Positions 1 to 9,031 of a stretch of 64,000 bases of DNA are shown in pieces. Each line of letters opens with the position of its first letter. The first letter of the stretch is position 1. Origin of the DNA: Prado023 sp963818445 (GTDB lineage Bacteria; Actinomycetota; Actinomycetes; S36-B12; CAIYMF01); the NCBI GenBank assembly GCA_963818445.1, contig CAWFSG010000021.1:153489-217488 (forward strand). Reading direction: 5' to 3'. The notes below the pieces were generated by a model. That model was not told the origin of the DNA. It did no database searches and saw only the letters and a list, made by a program, of their open reading frames with translations. Both the position numbers and the translations under genes were made by a program.

Positions 1-1026
1 GGGCACAGCTCGCTGGTCGGGGGAACCCTTCCGCGCTGGGCACCCGGCGCGGTGGGTGCCGGCTCAGTTGCCGTGGCCATGGCCCTCAACGTGTCCACCG
101 GCCTGGCCGGCTGGTTCGGCACGACCCTCGTCGCGGCGTTGACCTTCATGATCATCCAGAGCGTCTGGAGCTTCGCGGTAGAGGGTCGGCGTCATGCGGT
201 CGATCGGCTGGCCACGACGTTCGTCTACTCCACCTTCGTCATCGCGATCGTCCCGTTGGTCTCCGTGCTCTTCACGGTGATGGTCAAGGGCCTGAAGGTG
301 ATGAGTTGGGGGTTCCTCACCAACTCGATGCGCAACGTGAGCCCGCGCAGCCCCGGGGGTGGGGCGGGCCACGCGATCGTGGGCACGCTCGAACAGGTGG
401 CCCTTGCGGCCATGTTCGCCGTGCCCGTGGGAATCCTGGCCGCCATCTTCCTGGTCGAGTACGGCCGCGGGCGACTGGCCCGGGCGATCTCCTTCTTCGT
501 CGACGTGATGACTGGGATCCCCTCGATCGTGTCGGGCCTGTTCATCTTCACGGCGTTCGTGCTGGGCCTGGGGCTGGAGCGTTCCGGGTTCGCGGCGGCC
601 CTGGCGCTGGCGATCCTGATGCTGCCGGTCATCATCCGCACGTCCGAGGAGATGCTGCGGATCGTCCCGAACGACCTGCGGGAGGCGGCCTACGCGCTTG
701 GCGTGCCCAAGTGGCGCACGATCCTCAAGGTGGTGCTGCCCACCTCGTTGGCCGGCATCGTCACCGGGGCCATGCTCGCGGTTGCCCGTGTGGCCGGTGA
801 GACAGCACCCCTGCTGCTCACGACGTTCCTGACCCAGAGCTACAACAACAACCCCTTCTCCGGCCCGCAGGCGGCCCTGCCGACATTCATCTGGGACCAG
901 ATCACGAGCGGGACGCAGGCGTCCGTGGACCGGGCGTGGGCGGGCGCCTTGGTCCTGATCACCCTGATCATGTTCTTCTACATCGTCGCGAAGCTGCTCG
1001 CCAACCGCTTCGCACCGAAGGGATGA
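1..1026 (+). CDS. pstA: Phosphate ABC transporter permease PstA (5' end outside window)
   Basis: Inner-membrane permease of the high-affinity phosphate importer PstSCAB. The frame is open from base 1, so the gene starts upstream. A GTG at 52 is possible but would drop family-typical residues. Several hydrophobic segments are visible, and the C-terminal half carries the cytoplasmic coupling (EAA) loop, DLREAAYALGVPKWRTI, which docks on the ATPase. PF00528-type fold. It is followed after 10 bp by pstB, so the two are co-transcribed. pstS and pstC presumably lie just upstream. Identification is firm from the motif, length and neighbour. Confidence 0.93.
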   Translation, partial: GHSSLVGGTLPRWAPGAVGAGSVAVAMALNVSTGLAGWFGTTLVAALTFMIIQSVWSFAVEGRRHAVDRLATTFVYSTFVIAIVPLVSVLFTVMVKGLKVMSWGFLTNSMRNVSPRSPGGGAGHAIVGTLEQVALAAMFAVPVGILAAIFLVEYGRGRLARAISFFVDVMTGIPSIVSGLFIFTAFVLGLGLERSGFAAALALAILMLPVIIRTSEEMLRIVPNDLREAAYALGVPKWRTILKVVLPTSLAGIVTGAMLAVARVAGETAPLLLTTFLTQSYNNNPFSGPQAALPTFIWDQITSGTQASVDRAWAGALVLITLIMFFYIVAKLLANRFAPKG

Positions 1027-1036
1027 CCGAGAGACC

Positions 1037-1816
1037 ATGAGCAAGTCCATCACCATGCAGGACGTGGACATCTTCTACGGCGACTTCAAGGCCGTGGAAG
1101 GGGTGTCCCTCAAGGTCCAGCCCAACTCGGTGACCGCCTTCATCGGGCCATCGGGCTGCGGCAAGTCGACCGTGCTCCGGACGATCAACCGGATGCACGA
1201 GGTCATCCCACGGGCGTACGTCAAGGGGTCCGTGCTCCTCGATGACGAGGACATCTACGGTTCGGGAGTCGATCCGGTCAACGTCCGGCGGACCATCGGC
1301 ATGGTGTTCCAGCGACCCAACCCGTTCCCGACCATGTCGATCGCCGAGAACGTGCTGGCTGGGGTGCGCCTGGCCGGCGACCGGCTGAGCAAGTCCGACG
1401 CCGAGGCGATCGTCGAGGAGTCCCTGCGCGGGGCCAATCTCTGGGAGGAAGTCAAGGACCGCCTGGCGAAGCCGGGATCCGGGCTCTCTGGTGGCCAGCA
1501 GCAGCGGCTGTGCATCGCACGGGCGATCGCCGTGAAGCCACAGGTGCTGCTGATGGACGAGCCGTGCTCGGCGCTGGACCCGATCTCGACGCTGGCGATC
1601 GAGGACCTCATCCGTGAGCTCGTCGAGCAGTACACGATCATCATCGTGACCCACAACATGCAGCAGGCCGGACGGGTCTCGGACACGACTGGCTTCTTCA
1701 ACCTCGCCGGGGTGGGCCAGCCCGGCCGCCTGGTCGAGATGGGCCCCACCTCGGAGATCTTCTCCCGACCCAAGGAGACGGCCACCGAGGACTACATCTC
1801 AGGCCGCTTCGGCTGA
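1037..1816 (+). CDS. pstB: Phosphate ABC transporter ATP-binding protein PstB
   Basis: ATPase that powers phosphate import through PstC/PstA at the cytoplasmic face. 259 aa, the usual PstB length. Walker A GPSGCGKST is at residues 37-45, the Q-loop is in VFQRPNPFP, the signature is LSGGQQQRLCIARA, Walker B is VLLMDEP, and the switch His is in TIIIVTHNM. The RPNPFPTMSI stretch after the Q-loop is typical of PstB. It is the last gene of the pst operon; the next gene is convergent. It is likely under PhoP control with the rest of the operon, though that promoter is outside the window. Confidence 0.96.
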   Translation: MSKSITMQDVDIFYGDFKAVEGVSLKVQPNSVTAFIGPSGCGKSTVLRTINRMHEVIPRAYVKGSVLLDDEDIYGSGVDPVNVRRTIGMVFQRPNPFPTMSIAENVLAGVRLAGDRLSKSDAEAIVEESLRGANLWEEVKDRLAKPGSGLSGGQQQRLCIARAIAVKPQVLLMDEPCSALDPISTLAIEDLIRELVEQYTIIIVTHNMQQAGRVSDTTGFFNLAGVGQPGRLVEMGPTSEIFSRPKETATEDYISGRFG

Positions 1817-1843
1817 GCCGCGGGCTCAGGTGCTGCCGCACCC

Positions 1844-2782
1844 TCAGTTGTGGGTCGGCGGGAGGTCGTGCTGCTCGGCGGCGACCGTGCGCACAGTCTC
1901 GTCGGTGGGGCGGTTGACCCAGGTGCGGTGGAACACGAAGAAGCTGCCCGGCGCCACGCGATGCAGGAACTTCGGCCCGCCGGCGGCCGAGCGCAGGGCA
2001 TCCAGCTGGGCGGGGATCACCGGTCGGTGCGAGCACAGGACGGTCGGCCACGGCTGGTTGAACATCTCGATCGTGCGGCTCAGGCCCGGTCCCGGGTCGG
2101 CGAGGAAGTCGTCCTCGCTGATCGTGGGCTCCAGCCGGATCCCGGACCCGAGCGCGGCAGCGGCCGGGCGCAGGGTCGCCAGGCACCGCTCGGCGGCCGA
2201 GGAGTGCAGGTGCCGGATTCCGAAGGCCTCGAGCAGCGGGATCAGCCGGGTGGCCTCCCACTCGCCGTGCGCGAGCAGTCCACGGGCCGGGTCCGAACGG
2301 TCCCCACCCGTGCGCTGGGCCCAGTCCACCCGCTTCTCCGCGCTGGTGTGTCGCAGCAGGACGAAGGGGATCGTGGGCGGGGTCCGGGTGGCCAGCGCGA
2401 TCAACTGGCCGTCGCGCGGGTAGGTCATCGCCGCGGCGGCCTCCTTGGGGTGCAGCCAGCGCAGCCGGTCGACCTCCTTGTTCTCGGCGAACTCGCCGCG
2501 GACGACGCTCGCCCGCCAGTACTCGACAGTCTTCGGAACGCCGTCGACCCGGTAGTGCTGGGTGGGCAGGGGCACGTCGAGCACCGGCGTGAAGCCGGTC
2601 TCCTCGATGGTCTCGCGCACGGCGGTCTCGATCGCGTGCTCCCCGGCCTCGAACTTGCCCTTGGGCAGCGACCAGTCCCGCCGCCGGCGCCGATGGATCA
2701 CGGCGACCTCGAGGTCCTTGCCCACCCCCCGGGTCAGCACGACCCCGGCGGCGCGAATCACGTCGTGCGATGCGCTGGCCAC
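1844..2782 (-). CDS. MutT1-like Nudix hydrolase fused to a histidine phosphatase domain
   Basis: 312 aa two-domain enzyme. The N-terminal Nudix domain has a full Nudix box (G42, E48, R56-E57, E60-E61, G63) preceded by a basic RRRRRDWSLPKGKF segment. The C-terminal domain starts LLRHTSAEKR (R144-H145), the phosphohistidine site of the histidine-phosphatase superfamily. The same arrangement is found in mycobacterial MutT1, which hydrolyses 8-oxo-(d)GTP and diadenosine polyphosphates. The substrate here is inferred from the family. It lies 4 bp downstream of the CHAD gene, in a run with ppk1, as in other actinobacteria. Confidence 0.88.
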   Translation of the reverse strand: MASASHDVIRAAGVVLTRGVGKDLEVAVIHRRRRRDWSLPKGKFEAGEHAIETAVRETIEETGFTPVLDVPLPTQHYRVDGVPKTVEYWRASVVRGEFAENKEVDRLRWLHPKEAAAAMTYPRDGQLIALATRTPPTIPFVLLRHTSAEKRVDWAQRTGGDRSDPARGLLAHGEWEATRLIPLLEAFGIRHLHSSAAERCLATLRPAAAALGSGIRLEPTISEDDFLADPGPGLSRTIEMFNQPWPTVLCSHRPVIPAQLDALRSAAGGPKFLHRVAPGSFFVFHRTWVNRPTDETVRTVAAEQHDLPPTHN

Positions 2783-2786
2783 GTCA

Positions 2787-4337
2787 CTACCCCAGGTGCG
2801 TCTGCTTGCGCTGGCCCCGGACCGCCGGCCATTGCTCCTTCATCCGGATGCGCGCAATCAGCTCGCACTCCACCTCGTAGGCATGCAGCAGTCCCAGGGA
2901 GAAGCCTGTGGGGCCGTCGAAGTGCTCGGCGAGCTCCCGGCAGGTCTCCTGGGCGATCGATGCGTCCTGGTGCTCGCCGAGCTGCTCGGTCACGTTGCTC
3001 AGCGAGGTCGCCAGGCCCTTGGCCGGCGCCCCGAAGACCGGCACGAGCGCCTCGGCGGCGTACCGGGCCCGCTTGGCGGTGATCCGGGTCTCGTGCCACT
3101 CGTCCGAGGGGCCGTCGAGCGTCAGCGCCTTGACCTCGCGGGCCAGCTTGCGCCAGGACTTGTCGAAGAGCGGCGGAAGGGCCTCGCGCGCAGGTGCGGC
3201 TGCGGCCTCGGTGAGCTGCGGGTGGGCAGCTGCATCGACCAGGGCGTCGAGGAGGGCGAGGTGGCGCTCCGAGCGCATCGCCTCGAGGGCCTCCGCCCGC
3301 CCGGCATCGACCTTGGCCTGCATCAACGGGTCGACGTGGGCGTGGATCGTTGCGGCATCCGCGTCGCCGAGCTCGTCGGCGTGGGCGTCGAGCCGGGCGA
3401 GCAGCACCTCGGAGTCCCGGCTGAGGCCGAGTTCCGAGGCGGCCCAGCCGAGCTCGTCGCGCAGGTGTCGCGACCAGTCGGGGTCGACCAGCGGGGAGAA
3501 CACACGCAGGCCGCTGCGCAGGCGCCGGGCCGCCACGCGCATCTGGTGCACCGAGTCGGGGAGGTCGCGCCGGACCCGGATGTCCTGGAGCAGGAAGCGC
3601 CGCACGTGCGTGAGCAGGTGGGCGTGGACGGCGTCACCGGCGGGGTCGTCGGGGCTCACGGGGGATGCCTCGAGCACATCGGGCTCGGCCTTCGCTGCCG
3701 GGCCCAGCGCGCTGCCGAGCTTGGTGGCAGTCGTGGGGATGGCACCATGGGCCTTGAGCAGGTCGATGACCGGATCCAGGGCCCGCGGGTCCATGCCCAG
3801 TGACCGGACCTGCAGCTCGCGGAAGCGCCCGGCCACGACCTCGCCGTCCATGATCGAGACGACATCGTCCACGAGCTCGGCCACGGGCCGGTCGTCGGCG
3901 TCGTAGAGGATCTGGGCCGTGCGCTGCGTGTGCAGCGATGCCACCGGGACCAGCGGGTTGCGCCGGGCCAGTGCCGTCACCACGTCGGCCATCGCCGGCG
4001 GGACGTCTCCCGGCTCGCCGGCGTCCAGGGGCAGGCGCATCTCGTCGTCGACTCCGGCCTGGGACCCCTCGACGGGAAGGGAGAGGTGCCATCCCTCGTC
4101 AGTGCCTCCGGCGCGACGGCGCAGGGTCACGCCCCAGCGGATCAGGCGCAGGTCCTGGGTGTCGTGGTAGACCGCGCGCACCTGGACCGCTGGACGCCGG
4201 TCGACCCGCGCGATCCCGGTGTCCACAGTGCTCCCGGCCAGCCCGGGGACCAGCCCCACGAGGTCGGGCATGCGGAACAGGGCGTGGACGCGCAGCTTGC
4301 GCTCCACCGCCCGCTCGGGGCTCGGGGACTCGCTCAC
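2787..4337 (-). CDS. CYTH and CHAD domain-containing protein
   Basis: 516 aa. The N-terminal CYTH (triphosphate tunnel) domain begins VERKLRVHALFRMPDL and includes the VTLRRRAGG strand. The C-terminal CHAD domain, from about residue 230, has the signature HQMRVAARRLRSG and a second basic helix, ETRITAKRARYAAEAL. CHAD domains bind inorganic polyphosphate, and CYTH domains hydrolyse or bind triphosphates, so a role in polyphosphate metabolism or granules is inferred. The position between ppk1 and the MutT1-like gene supports this. GTG start. Cytoplasmic. Confidence 0.88.
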   Translation of the reverse strand: MSESPSPERAVERKLRVHALFRMPDLVGLVPGLAGSTVDTGIARVDRRPAVQVRAVYHDTQDLRLIRWGVTLRRRAGGTDEGWHLSLPVEGSQAGVDDEMRLPLDAGEPGDVPPAMADVVTALARRNPLVPVASLHTQRTAQILYDADDRPVAELVDDVVSIMDGEVVAGRFRELQVRSLGMDPRALDPVIDLLKAHGAIPTTATKLGSALGPAAKAEPDVLEASPVSPDDPAGDAVHAHLLTHVRRFLLQDIRVRRDLPDSVHQMRVAARRLRSGLRVFSPLVDPDWSRHLRDELGWAASELGLSRDSEVLLARLDAHADELGDADAATIHAHVDPLMQAKVDAGRAEALEAMRSERHLALLDALVDAAAHPQLTEAAAAPAREALPPLFDKSWRKLAREVKALTLDGPSDEWHETRITAKRARYAAEALVPVFGAPAKGLATSLSNVTEQLGEHQDASIAQETCRELAEHFDGPTGFSLGLLHAYEVECELIARIRMKEQWPAVRGQRKQTHLG

Positions 4338-4406
4338 GTCGGCCTTCCGGTAGTGCGAATCATTGCTCAGCAGGGGGTCAGCATGTCACCCGAAGGTGAA
4401 CTGGTC

Positions 4407-6566
4407 TCAGCTCGCCGGTGCGCGTCGGGGTCGGGCCGCCCGGACCTCGATCAGGTGCTCCTGGAGGTCGCGGCACGGCCGGCCGTCGGCATCGGTGATG
4501 TGCGGCGTCCAGCTGCCGTCGGGCTGGCCGATCCAGGCCTTGGTGGCATCGTCGAACCCCATGTCGATGAGCGCCGAGACCTGGGTGGCGTGCTCGGCTC
4601 CGAGGCGGACCAGGACCTCGACGCGTCGGTCGAGGTTGCGGTGCATGAGGTCCGCGGAGCCGATCCAGGTCTCCGTGTCGCCGCCGTTGGCGAACTCGTA
4701 GGCCCGGCTGTGCTCGAGGAACCGACCGAGCACCGAGTGCACCCGGATGTTGTCGCTCAGTCCCGGCACCCCCGGGCGAACCGCGCAGATGCCGCGGACC
4801 CAGATATCGACCCCGACCCCCGCCTGCGAGGCCCGGTACAGGGCGTCGATGATGCCCTCGTCGACGATGGAGTTGCACTTGAACCGCACCCGGGCCGGGC
4901 GTCCTTCGCGATGGTGTGCGACCTCCCGCTCGATCCGCTCCACGAGGCCGGTGCGGATCGAGTGCGGCGCCACCAGCAGCCGGTTGTACGTGGTGTTCAT
5001 CGAGTAGCCCGACAGCACGTTGAACACGTTCGAGACGTCCTCGCCGACGGCCGGATCCGTCGTGAGCAGGCCCATGTCCTCGTAGAGCCGCGCGGTCTTC
5101 GGGTGGTAGTTGCCGGTGCCGATGTGCACGTAACGGCGCAGCCGCTCGCCGTCGTCGCGGACGACCATGCTCAGCTTGCAGTGCGTCTTGAGGCCCACGA
5201 GTCCGTAGACCACATGAACGCCCTGGCGCTCCAGCTTGCGCGCCCAGGAGATGTTGGCCCGCTCGTCGAACCGGGCCTTGATCTCCACGAGCGCCAGGAC
5301 CTGCTTGCCGGCCTGCGCCGCGTCGATCAGGGCGTCGACGATCGGGGAGTCCCCGGATGTGCGGTACAGCGTCTGCTTGATCGCCAGGACCTTGGGGTCG
5401 GCCGCGGCCTGCTCGAGGAAGCGCTGCACGCTGGTGGAGAAGCTGTCATAGGGGTGGTGCAGCAGCACGTCGTGGTCACGCATCGCCTCGAGGACGTCCG
5501 GTGGTGCAGCGGTCTCGACGTCGGAGAGCTGCGGGCTGGTCTTGGGCAGGAACGCGGCCTCCTTGAGGTCCTGGCGATCCAGCCCGATGATCGTCCAGAG
5601 CCCGGTGAGGTCCAGGGGTCCGGGGAGCGAGAACACCTCCTCCTCGGAGATCCCCAGCTCGCGGACCAGCAGCTCGAGGACGTACGGGTCGATCGAGCGC
5701 TCCACCTCCAGGCGGACGGGCGGCCCGAACCGCCGGCGGTTCAGCTCGCGCTCCAGGGCCTTGAGCAGGTTCTCCGCGTCGTCCTCCTCGACCTCGACGT
5801 CCTCGTTGCGCGTCACCCGGAATGAGTGCTGCTGCAGGATGTCCATCCCCGGGAAGAGGTCCGACAGGTTCGCGGCGATGACGTCCTCGAGGGGGACGAA
5901 CCGTTCGGGCCCGACCTGCAGGAAGCGCGGCAGGCTCTGCGGGACCTTGACCCGGGCGAACAGCTCGGTGCCGGTGCCGGGGTTGCGTACGACGACGGCG
6001 AGGTTGAGGCTCAGCCCGGAGATGTAGGGGAACGGGTGCGCCGGGTCCACGGCCAGCGGGGTCAGGACCGGGAACACCTTCTCGGCGAACGTCCGCTGGA
6101 GCAGCGCGCGCTCGTCGTCGGTGGCCTGGTGGTAGCGCAGCAGCTGGATCCCCTCGGCGCGGAGCCCCGGCAGGACCGAGTCGCCGAAGCAGGTCGCGTG
6201 CCGGTCCATGAGGATCCGGGTGCGGCTCAGGATCAGCTCGAGCAGGTCGCGCGGCATGAGCCCGCTGGCCGCGCGCACGGCGATCCCCGCGTCGATGCGC
6301 CGCTTGAGCCCGGCGACGCGGACCATGAAGAACTCGTCGAGGTTCGAGGCGAAGATGGCCAGGAACTTGGCCCGCTCCAGCAGCGGCAGGGACTCGTCCT
6401 CGGCGAGTTCGAGCACCCGCTCGTTGAACGACAGCCAGGAGAGCTCGCGATCGGCGAAGCGATCGGCCGGTAGGGGTTCGGTCGCCCGTGAGCTGGAAGG
6501 GGGCAGGGATTCGACCGGCTGCGCCGTCGACTCCTCCACGTGCGGCTGCGTCGCGGTGTCGGACAC
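4407..6566 (-). CDS. ppk1: Polyphosphate kinase 1
   Basis: 719 aa, full length. It reversibly polymerises the gamma-phosphate of ATP into polyphosphate. The N-terminal domain contains RELSWLSFNERVLELA and FFMVRVAGLKRR. The catalytic histidine lies in HIGTGNYHPKTARLYEDMG (about residue 482), and the phospholipase-D-like half has EIKARFDERANISWA. The GTG start is preceded by a strong GGAGGAGG ribosome site. It heads a minus-strand block with the CHAD and MutT1-like genes, next to pstAB, giving a phosphate-storage cluster. Confidence 0.96.
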   Translation of the reverse strand: MSDTATQPHVEESTAQPVESLPPSSSRATEPLPADRFADRELSWLSFNERVLELAEDESLPLLERAKFLAIFASNLDEFFMVRVAGLKRRIDAGIAVRAASGLMPRDLLELILSRTRILMDRHATCFGDSVLPGLRAEGIQLLRYHQATDDERALLQRTFAEKVFPVLTPLAVDPAHPFPYISGLSLNLAVVVRNPGTGTELFARVKVPQSLPRFLQVGPERFVPLEDVIAANLSDLFPGMDILQQHSFRVTRNEDVEVEEDDAENLLKALERELNRRRFGPPVRLEVERSIDPYVLELLVRELGISEEEVFSLPGPLDLTGLWTIIGLDRQDLKEAAFLPKTSPQLSDVETAAPPDVLEAMRDHDVLLHHPYDSFSTSVQRFLEQAAADPKVLAIKQTLYRTSGDSPIVDALIDAAQAGKQVLALVEIKARFDERANISWARKLERQGVHVVYGLVGLKTHCKLSMVVRDDGERLRRYVHIGTGNYHPKTARLYEDMGLLTTDPAVGEDVSNVFNVLSGYSMNTTYNRLLVAPHSIRTGLVERIEREVAHHREGRPARVRFKCNSIVDEGIIDALYRASQAGVGVDIWVRGICAVRPGVPGLSDNIRVHSVLGRFLEHSRAYEFANGGDTETWIGSADLMHRNLDRRVEVLVRLGAEHATQVSALIDMGFDDATKAWIGQPDGSWTPHITDADGRPCRDLQEHLIEVRAARPRRAPAS

Positions 6567-6599
6567 GACAACCTCCTCCCGATGCGCTGTCGAATGAGT

Positions 6600-7649
6600 C
6601 TATCGACGGAACAGCGTGTCGCTGTCCCAGGGAGCGAACCCCAGCGCCCGGTACAGCGAGATCGCGGCCTCGTTGTCGGCATCCACGTAGAGCAGGGCCG
6701 CGGACAGGCCCAGGTGGCGCAGGTGGTGCAGGCCAGCCAGCGTCAGGCTCCGACCCAGGCCCTGCCCACGCATGCCCGGGTCGACGCCCACGACGTAGAC
6801 CTCGCCGATCGGTTCGTGGGCGTGCGCCGCGGGCGCCGGGCCGCCGCCGGCTTGGGCGCCGGCGTGGGCGTGCACGTGGGGGCGGGTGGCGTCCTCGACG
6901 TGCGTGTGGGGGTGGGCGTGGGGGGCGTCGTCGAGGTGGGGGTGGCCATGGCCGTGGCTGTGCACCTTGGTCCAGTGGAACCCGACGAGCCGGCCGTCCT
7001 CAGCCTCGGCGAGCAGGAACCCGTCCGGGTCGAACCAGGGCTCGGCCATCCGCTGCTCGAGGTCCTCTCGGGTCCAGCTGCCCTGATCCGGGAGGTCGGT
7101 GAACGCGGCGGCGTTCAGCGCCAGCCAGTCGTCGACGTCGCGCTCGGCGTCGAAGGAGCGCAGGGTGATGCCGGAGGGCAGCTCCACGGGGTCGAGGGGG
7201 GCGAACAGGGAGCGCCGGAGCTGCCACAGGCGGCGCACGCGGTGGAAGCCGTGGGCTGCCGCCAGTTCGTTCGCCGCGGCATCGGCGCCGTGGGCCCACA
7301 GCCGCAGGCGCCCCGGATGGGCCGCGGCCTGGCGGACGAGCTCGTCGACCAGCATGCCGCCCAGCCCCCGGCGCCGGGCCGACGGGCTCACAGCGAGTTC
7401 GGCAGCCGGCCCTTCGGATGCCTCGCTGAGGTCGAGGTGGGCGTACCCGAGCAGGCCCGGCATGCCCTGCTGCTCGGCCAGCAGGTGCACGGAGTCGCTG
7501 CCACCGTGGCGCAGGTGCAGCACGACGTGCTCACTCAAGGGGTAGGCGCCGTCGATGCGCGCGGATTCATCGGCCAGTGCGAGGGCGGCAAGGATCTCGT
7601 CGTGCGTGAGGTGCGAGGCGACCCGGACTCGAGCGTCGGGTGCACTCAC
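6600..7649 (-). CDS. mshD: Mycothiol synthase MshD with a histidine-rich insertion
   Basis: Acetylates Cys-GlcN-Ins to complete mycothiol, the actinobacterial low-molecular-weight thiol. 349 aa with two GNAT domains. The first ends with ARRRGLGGMLVDELVR (acetyl-CoA loop); the second has VYVVGVDPGMRGQGLGRSLT. Residues about 228-275 form an insertion rich in His, Ala and Gly between conserved strands of the C-terminal domain, which makes the protein longer than the mycobacterial enzyme (about 315 aa). The GTG start overlaps the stop of the upstream regulator (GTGA), so translation is coupled. Confidence 0.92.
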   Translation of the reverse strand: MSAPDARVRVASHLTHDEILAALALADESARIDGAYPLSEHVVLHLRHGGSDSVHLLAEQQGMPGLLGYAHLDLSEASEGPAAELAVSPSARRRGLGGMLVDELVRQAAAHPGRLRLWAHGADAAANELAAAHGFHRVRRLWQLRRSLFAPLDPVELPSGITLRSFDAERDVDDWLALNAAAFTDLPDQGSWTREDLEQRMAEPWFDPDGFLLAEAEDGRLVGFHWTKVHSHGHGHPHLDDAPHAHPHTHVEDATRPHVHAHAGAQAGGGPAPAAHAHEPIGEVYVVGVDPGMRGQGLGRSLTLAGLHHLRHLGLSAALLYVDADNEAAISLYRALGFAPWDSDTLFRR

Positions 7650-8374
7650 CGCACGGGTTCGCGCAGGGTCGCGGCGGTCGCCACATCCAGCACGTCGTCC
7701 TGGCGCGGCGGCACGAACCGGTAGCCCACATTGCGGACGGTGCCGATCAGTCCCTCATGCTCGGCGCCCAGCTTGGCGCGCAGCCGGCGCACGTGGACAT
7801 CCACCGTGCGCGTGCCGCCGAAGTAGTCGTAGCCCCAGACCTCCTGCAGCAGCTGCGCCCGGGTGAAGACTCGCCCGCCATGGCTGCCCAGGAACCGCAG
7901 CAGCTCGAACTCCTTGAACGTGAGGTCCAGGCTGCGACCCCGGATGCGGGCGCTGTAGGCGCTCTCGTCGATCACGAGGTCACCGAGGCGCATCTCCCCG
8001 TCGGAGTCGGCCTCGTCGGCCACGACGACGCGTCCGATCGCCAGGCGCAGGCGGGCCTCGACCTCAGCCGGCCCCGCCGCGTCCAGCAGGACGTCGTCGA
8101 TGCCCCACTCGGCGTTGACCGCGGCCAGCCCGCCCTCGGTCGTGATCAGGATGACCGGGCAGTCGACGCCCGTCTGGCGGATCAGTCGCGTCAGGGCCCG
8201 GATGTGGGCGAGGTCGCGGCGGCCGTCGATGAGCAGGGCGTCGGACTTCGGTGCGTTGAGCAGGGCGCTGGCCTCGGCCGGCAGGACGCGAACGTGGTGG
8301 GCGAGCAATCCGAGGGCTGGCAGGACCTCCCCGGAGGGCCCCAGCGAGGCCGTCATCAGCAGCAGCCTGCTCAT
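7646..8374 (-). CDS. GlnR-type winged-helix response regulator
   Basis: 242 aa, OmpR-family layout. The N-terminal atypical receiver (1-115) has SDALLIDGRRDLAHIR and EGGLAAVNAEWGIDDVLLD, which are hallmarks of actinobacterial GlnR, the global nitrogen regulator. The C-terminal winged helix (about 140-230) has DLTFKEFELLRFL and RTVDVHVRRLRAKLG. GlnR proteins act without a partner kinase. No kinase is adjacent here. The start was set at the ATG at 8374 because the conserved SRLLLMTASLGPSGEVLPAL begins there; the frame stays open upstream but is not conserved. It is transcribed with mshD. Confidence 0.85.
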   Translation of the reverse strand: MSRLLLMTASLGPSGEVLPALGLLAHHVRVLPAEASALLNAPKSDALLIDGRRDLAHIRALTRLIRQTGVDCPVILITTEGGLAAVNAEWGIDDVLLDAAGPAEVEARLRLAIGRVVVADEADSDGEMRLGDLVIDESAYSARIRGRSLDLTFKEFELLRFLGSHGGRVFTRAQLLQEVWGYDYFGGTRTVDVHVRRLRAKLGAEHEGLIGTVRNVGYRFVPPRQDDVLDVATAATLREPVR

Positions 8375-8470
8375 GGGCGGACTCCGATCCGTCGCGATGT
8401 GGGCAATCCCCGGTGCCAAGGATACGGCAGGATGGGAATCCCCACCCGGCCCGGAGGTGTTGTACCGGCC

Positions 8471-9031
8471 ATGACCGGCTTCTACGTGCTCCTCGTCGTG
8501 CTCGTCGCTGCCACCCTGTTCGGGCTCTGGCGGCAGCGCACCGATGGGCGGATGCGGACGGTGGGGACCGTCCCGGCGCCGGTTCCGGCGGGTGGTGGGG
8601 CAGCTGGTGGAGTGGCCGGAACTGGCGCGGGAACCGCCGGGGCCACGGCCGGGGACGACTCCGAGCCGTTGATCATCGACGGGCATCCCATCGAGGTCGC
8701 CGACCACACGGTGATCCCCGCAGCCGATGTCCTTGGACCGGCTGATCTGGGCCAGCCCCTCGGCGAGCAGGCCACCCTCCTGCAGTTCTCCTCGGCCTTC
8801 TGCGCGCCCTGCCGTGCCACCAAGGTGGTGCTCGGTGACGTGGCTCAGATGGTTCCCGGCGTGGTCCACATCGAGGTCGACGCCGAGTCGCACCTCGACC
8901 TCGTGCGCCAACTGGACGTCACCCGGACCCCCACGGTGCTGGTGCTGGACGCCACGGGACGGATCCGTACCCGCGCCACGGGCGCCCCGCGAAAGGCCGA
9001 CGTGATCGCCGCGCTCGGCGAGGTCATCTGA
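8471..9031 (+). CDS. Membrane-anchored thioredoxin-family protein
   Basis: 186 aa. One N-terminal membrane helix (about 4-20) is followed by a Gly/Ala/Thr-rich linker (35-62), then a thioredoxin fold with an active-site CAPC (C111, C114) after LLQFSSAF and a cis-proline region TRTPTVLVLDATG. This architecture fits a tethered thioredoxin facing outward from the membrane. Since the segment after the helix carries a modest basic patch (RQRTDGRMR), the orientation is uncertain. The substrate is unknown. It is divergent from the GlnR-like gene. Confidence 0.82.
   Translation: MTGFYVLLVVLVAATLFGLWRQRTDGRMRTVGTVPAPVPAGGGAAGGVAGTGAGTAGATAGDDSEPLIIDGHPIEVADHTVIPAADVLGPADLGQPLGEQATLLQFSSAFCAPCRATKVVLGDVAQMVPGVVHIEVDAESHLDLVRQLDVTRTPTVLVLDATGRIRTRATGAPRKADVIAALGEVI

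Noticed and set aside
3930..5825. Long plus-strand open frame (631 codons) antisense to the CHAD and ppk1 genes
   Set aside because: It lies opposite two well-conserved genes and has the Arg/Val/Asp-rich composition of a high-GC antisense frame, with no domain.
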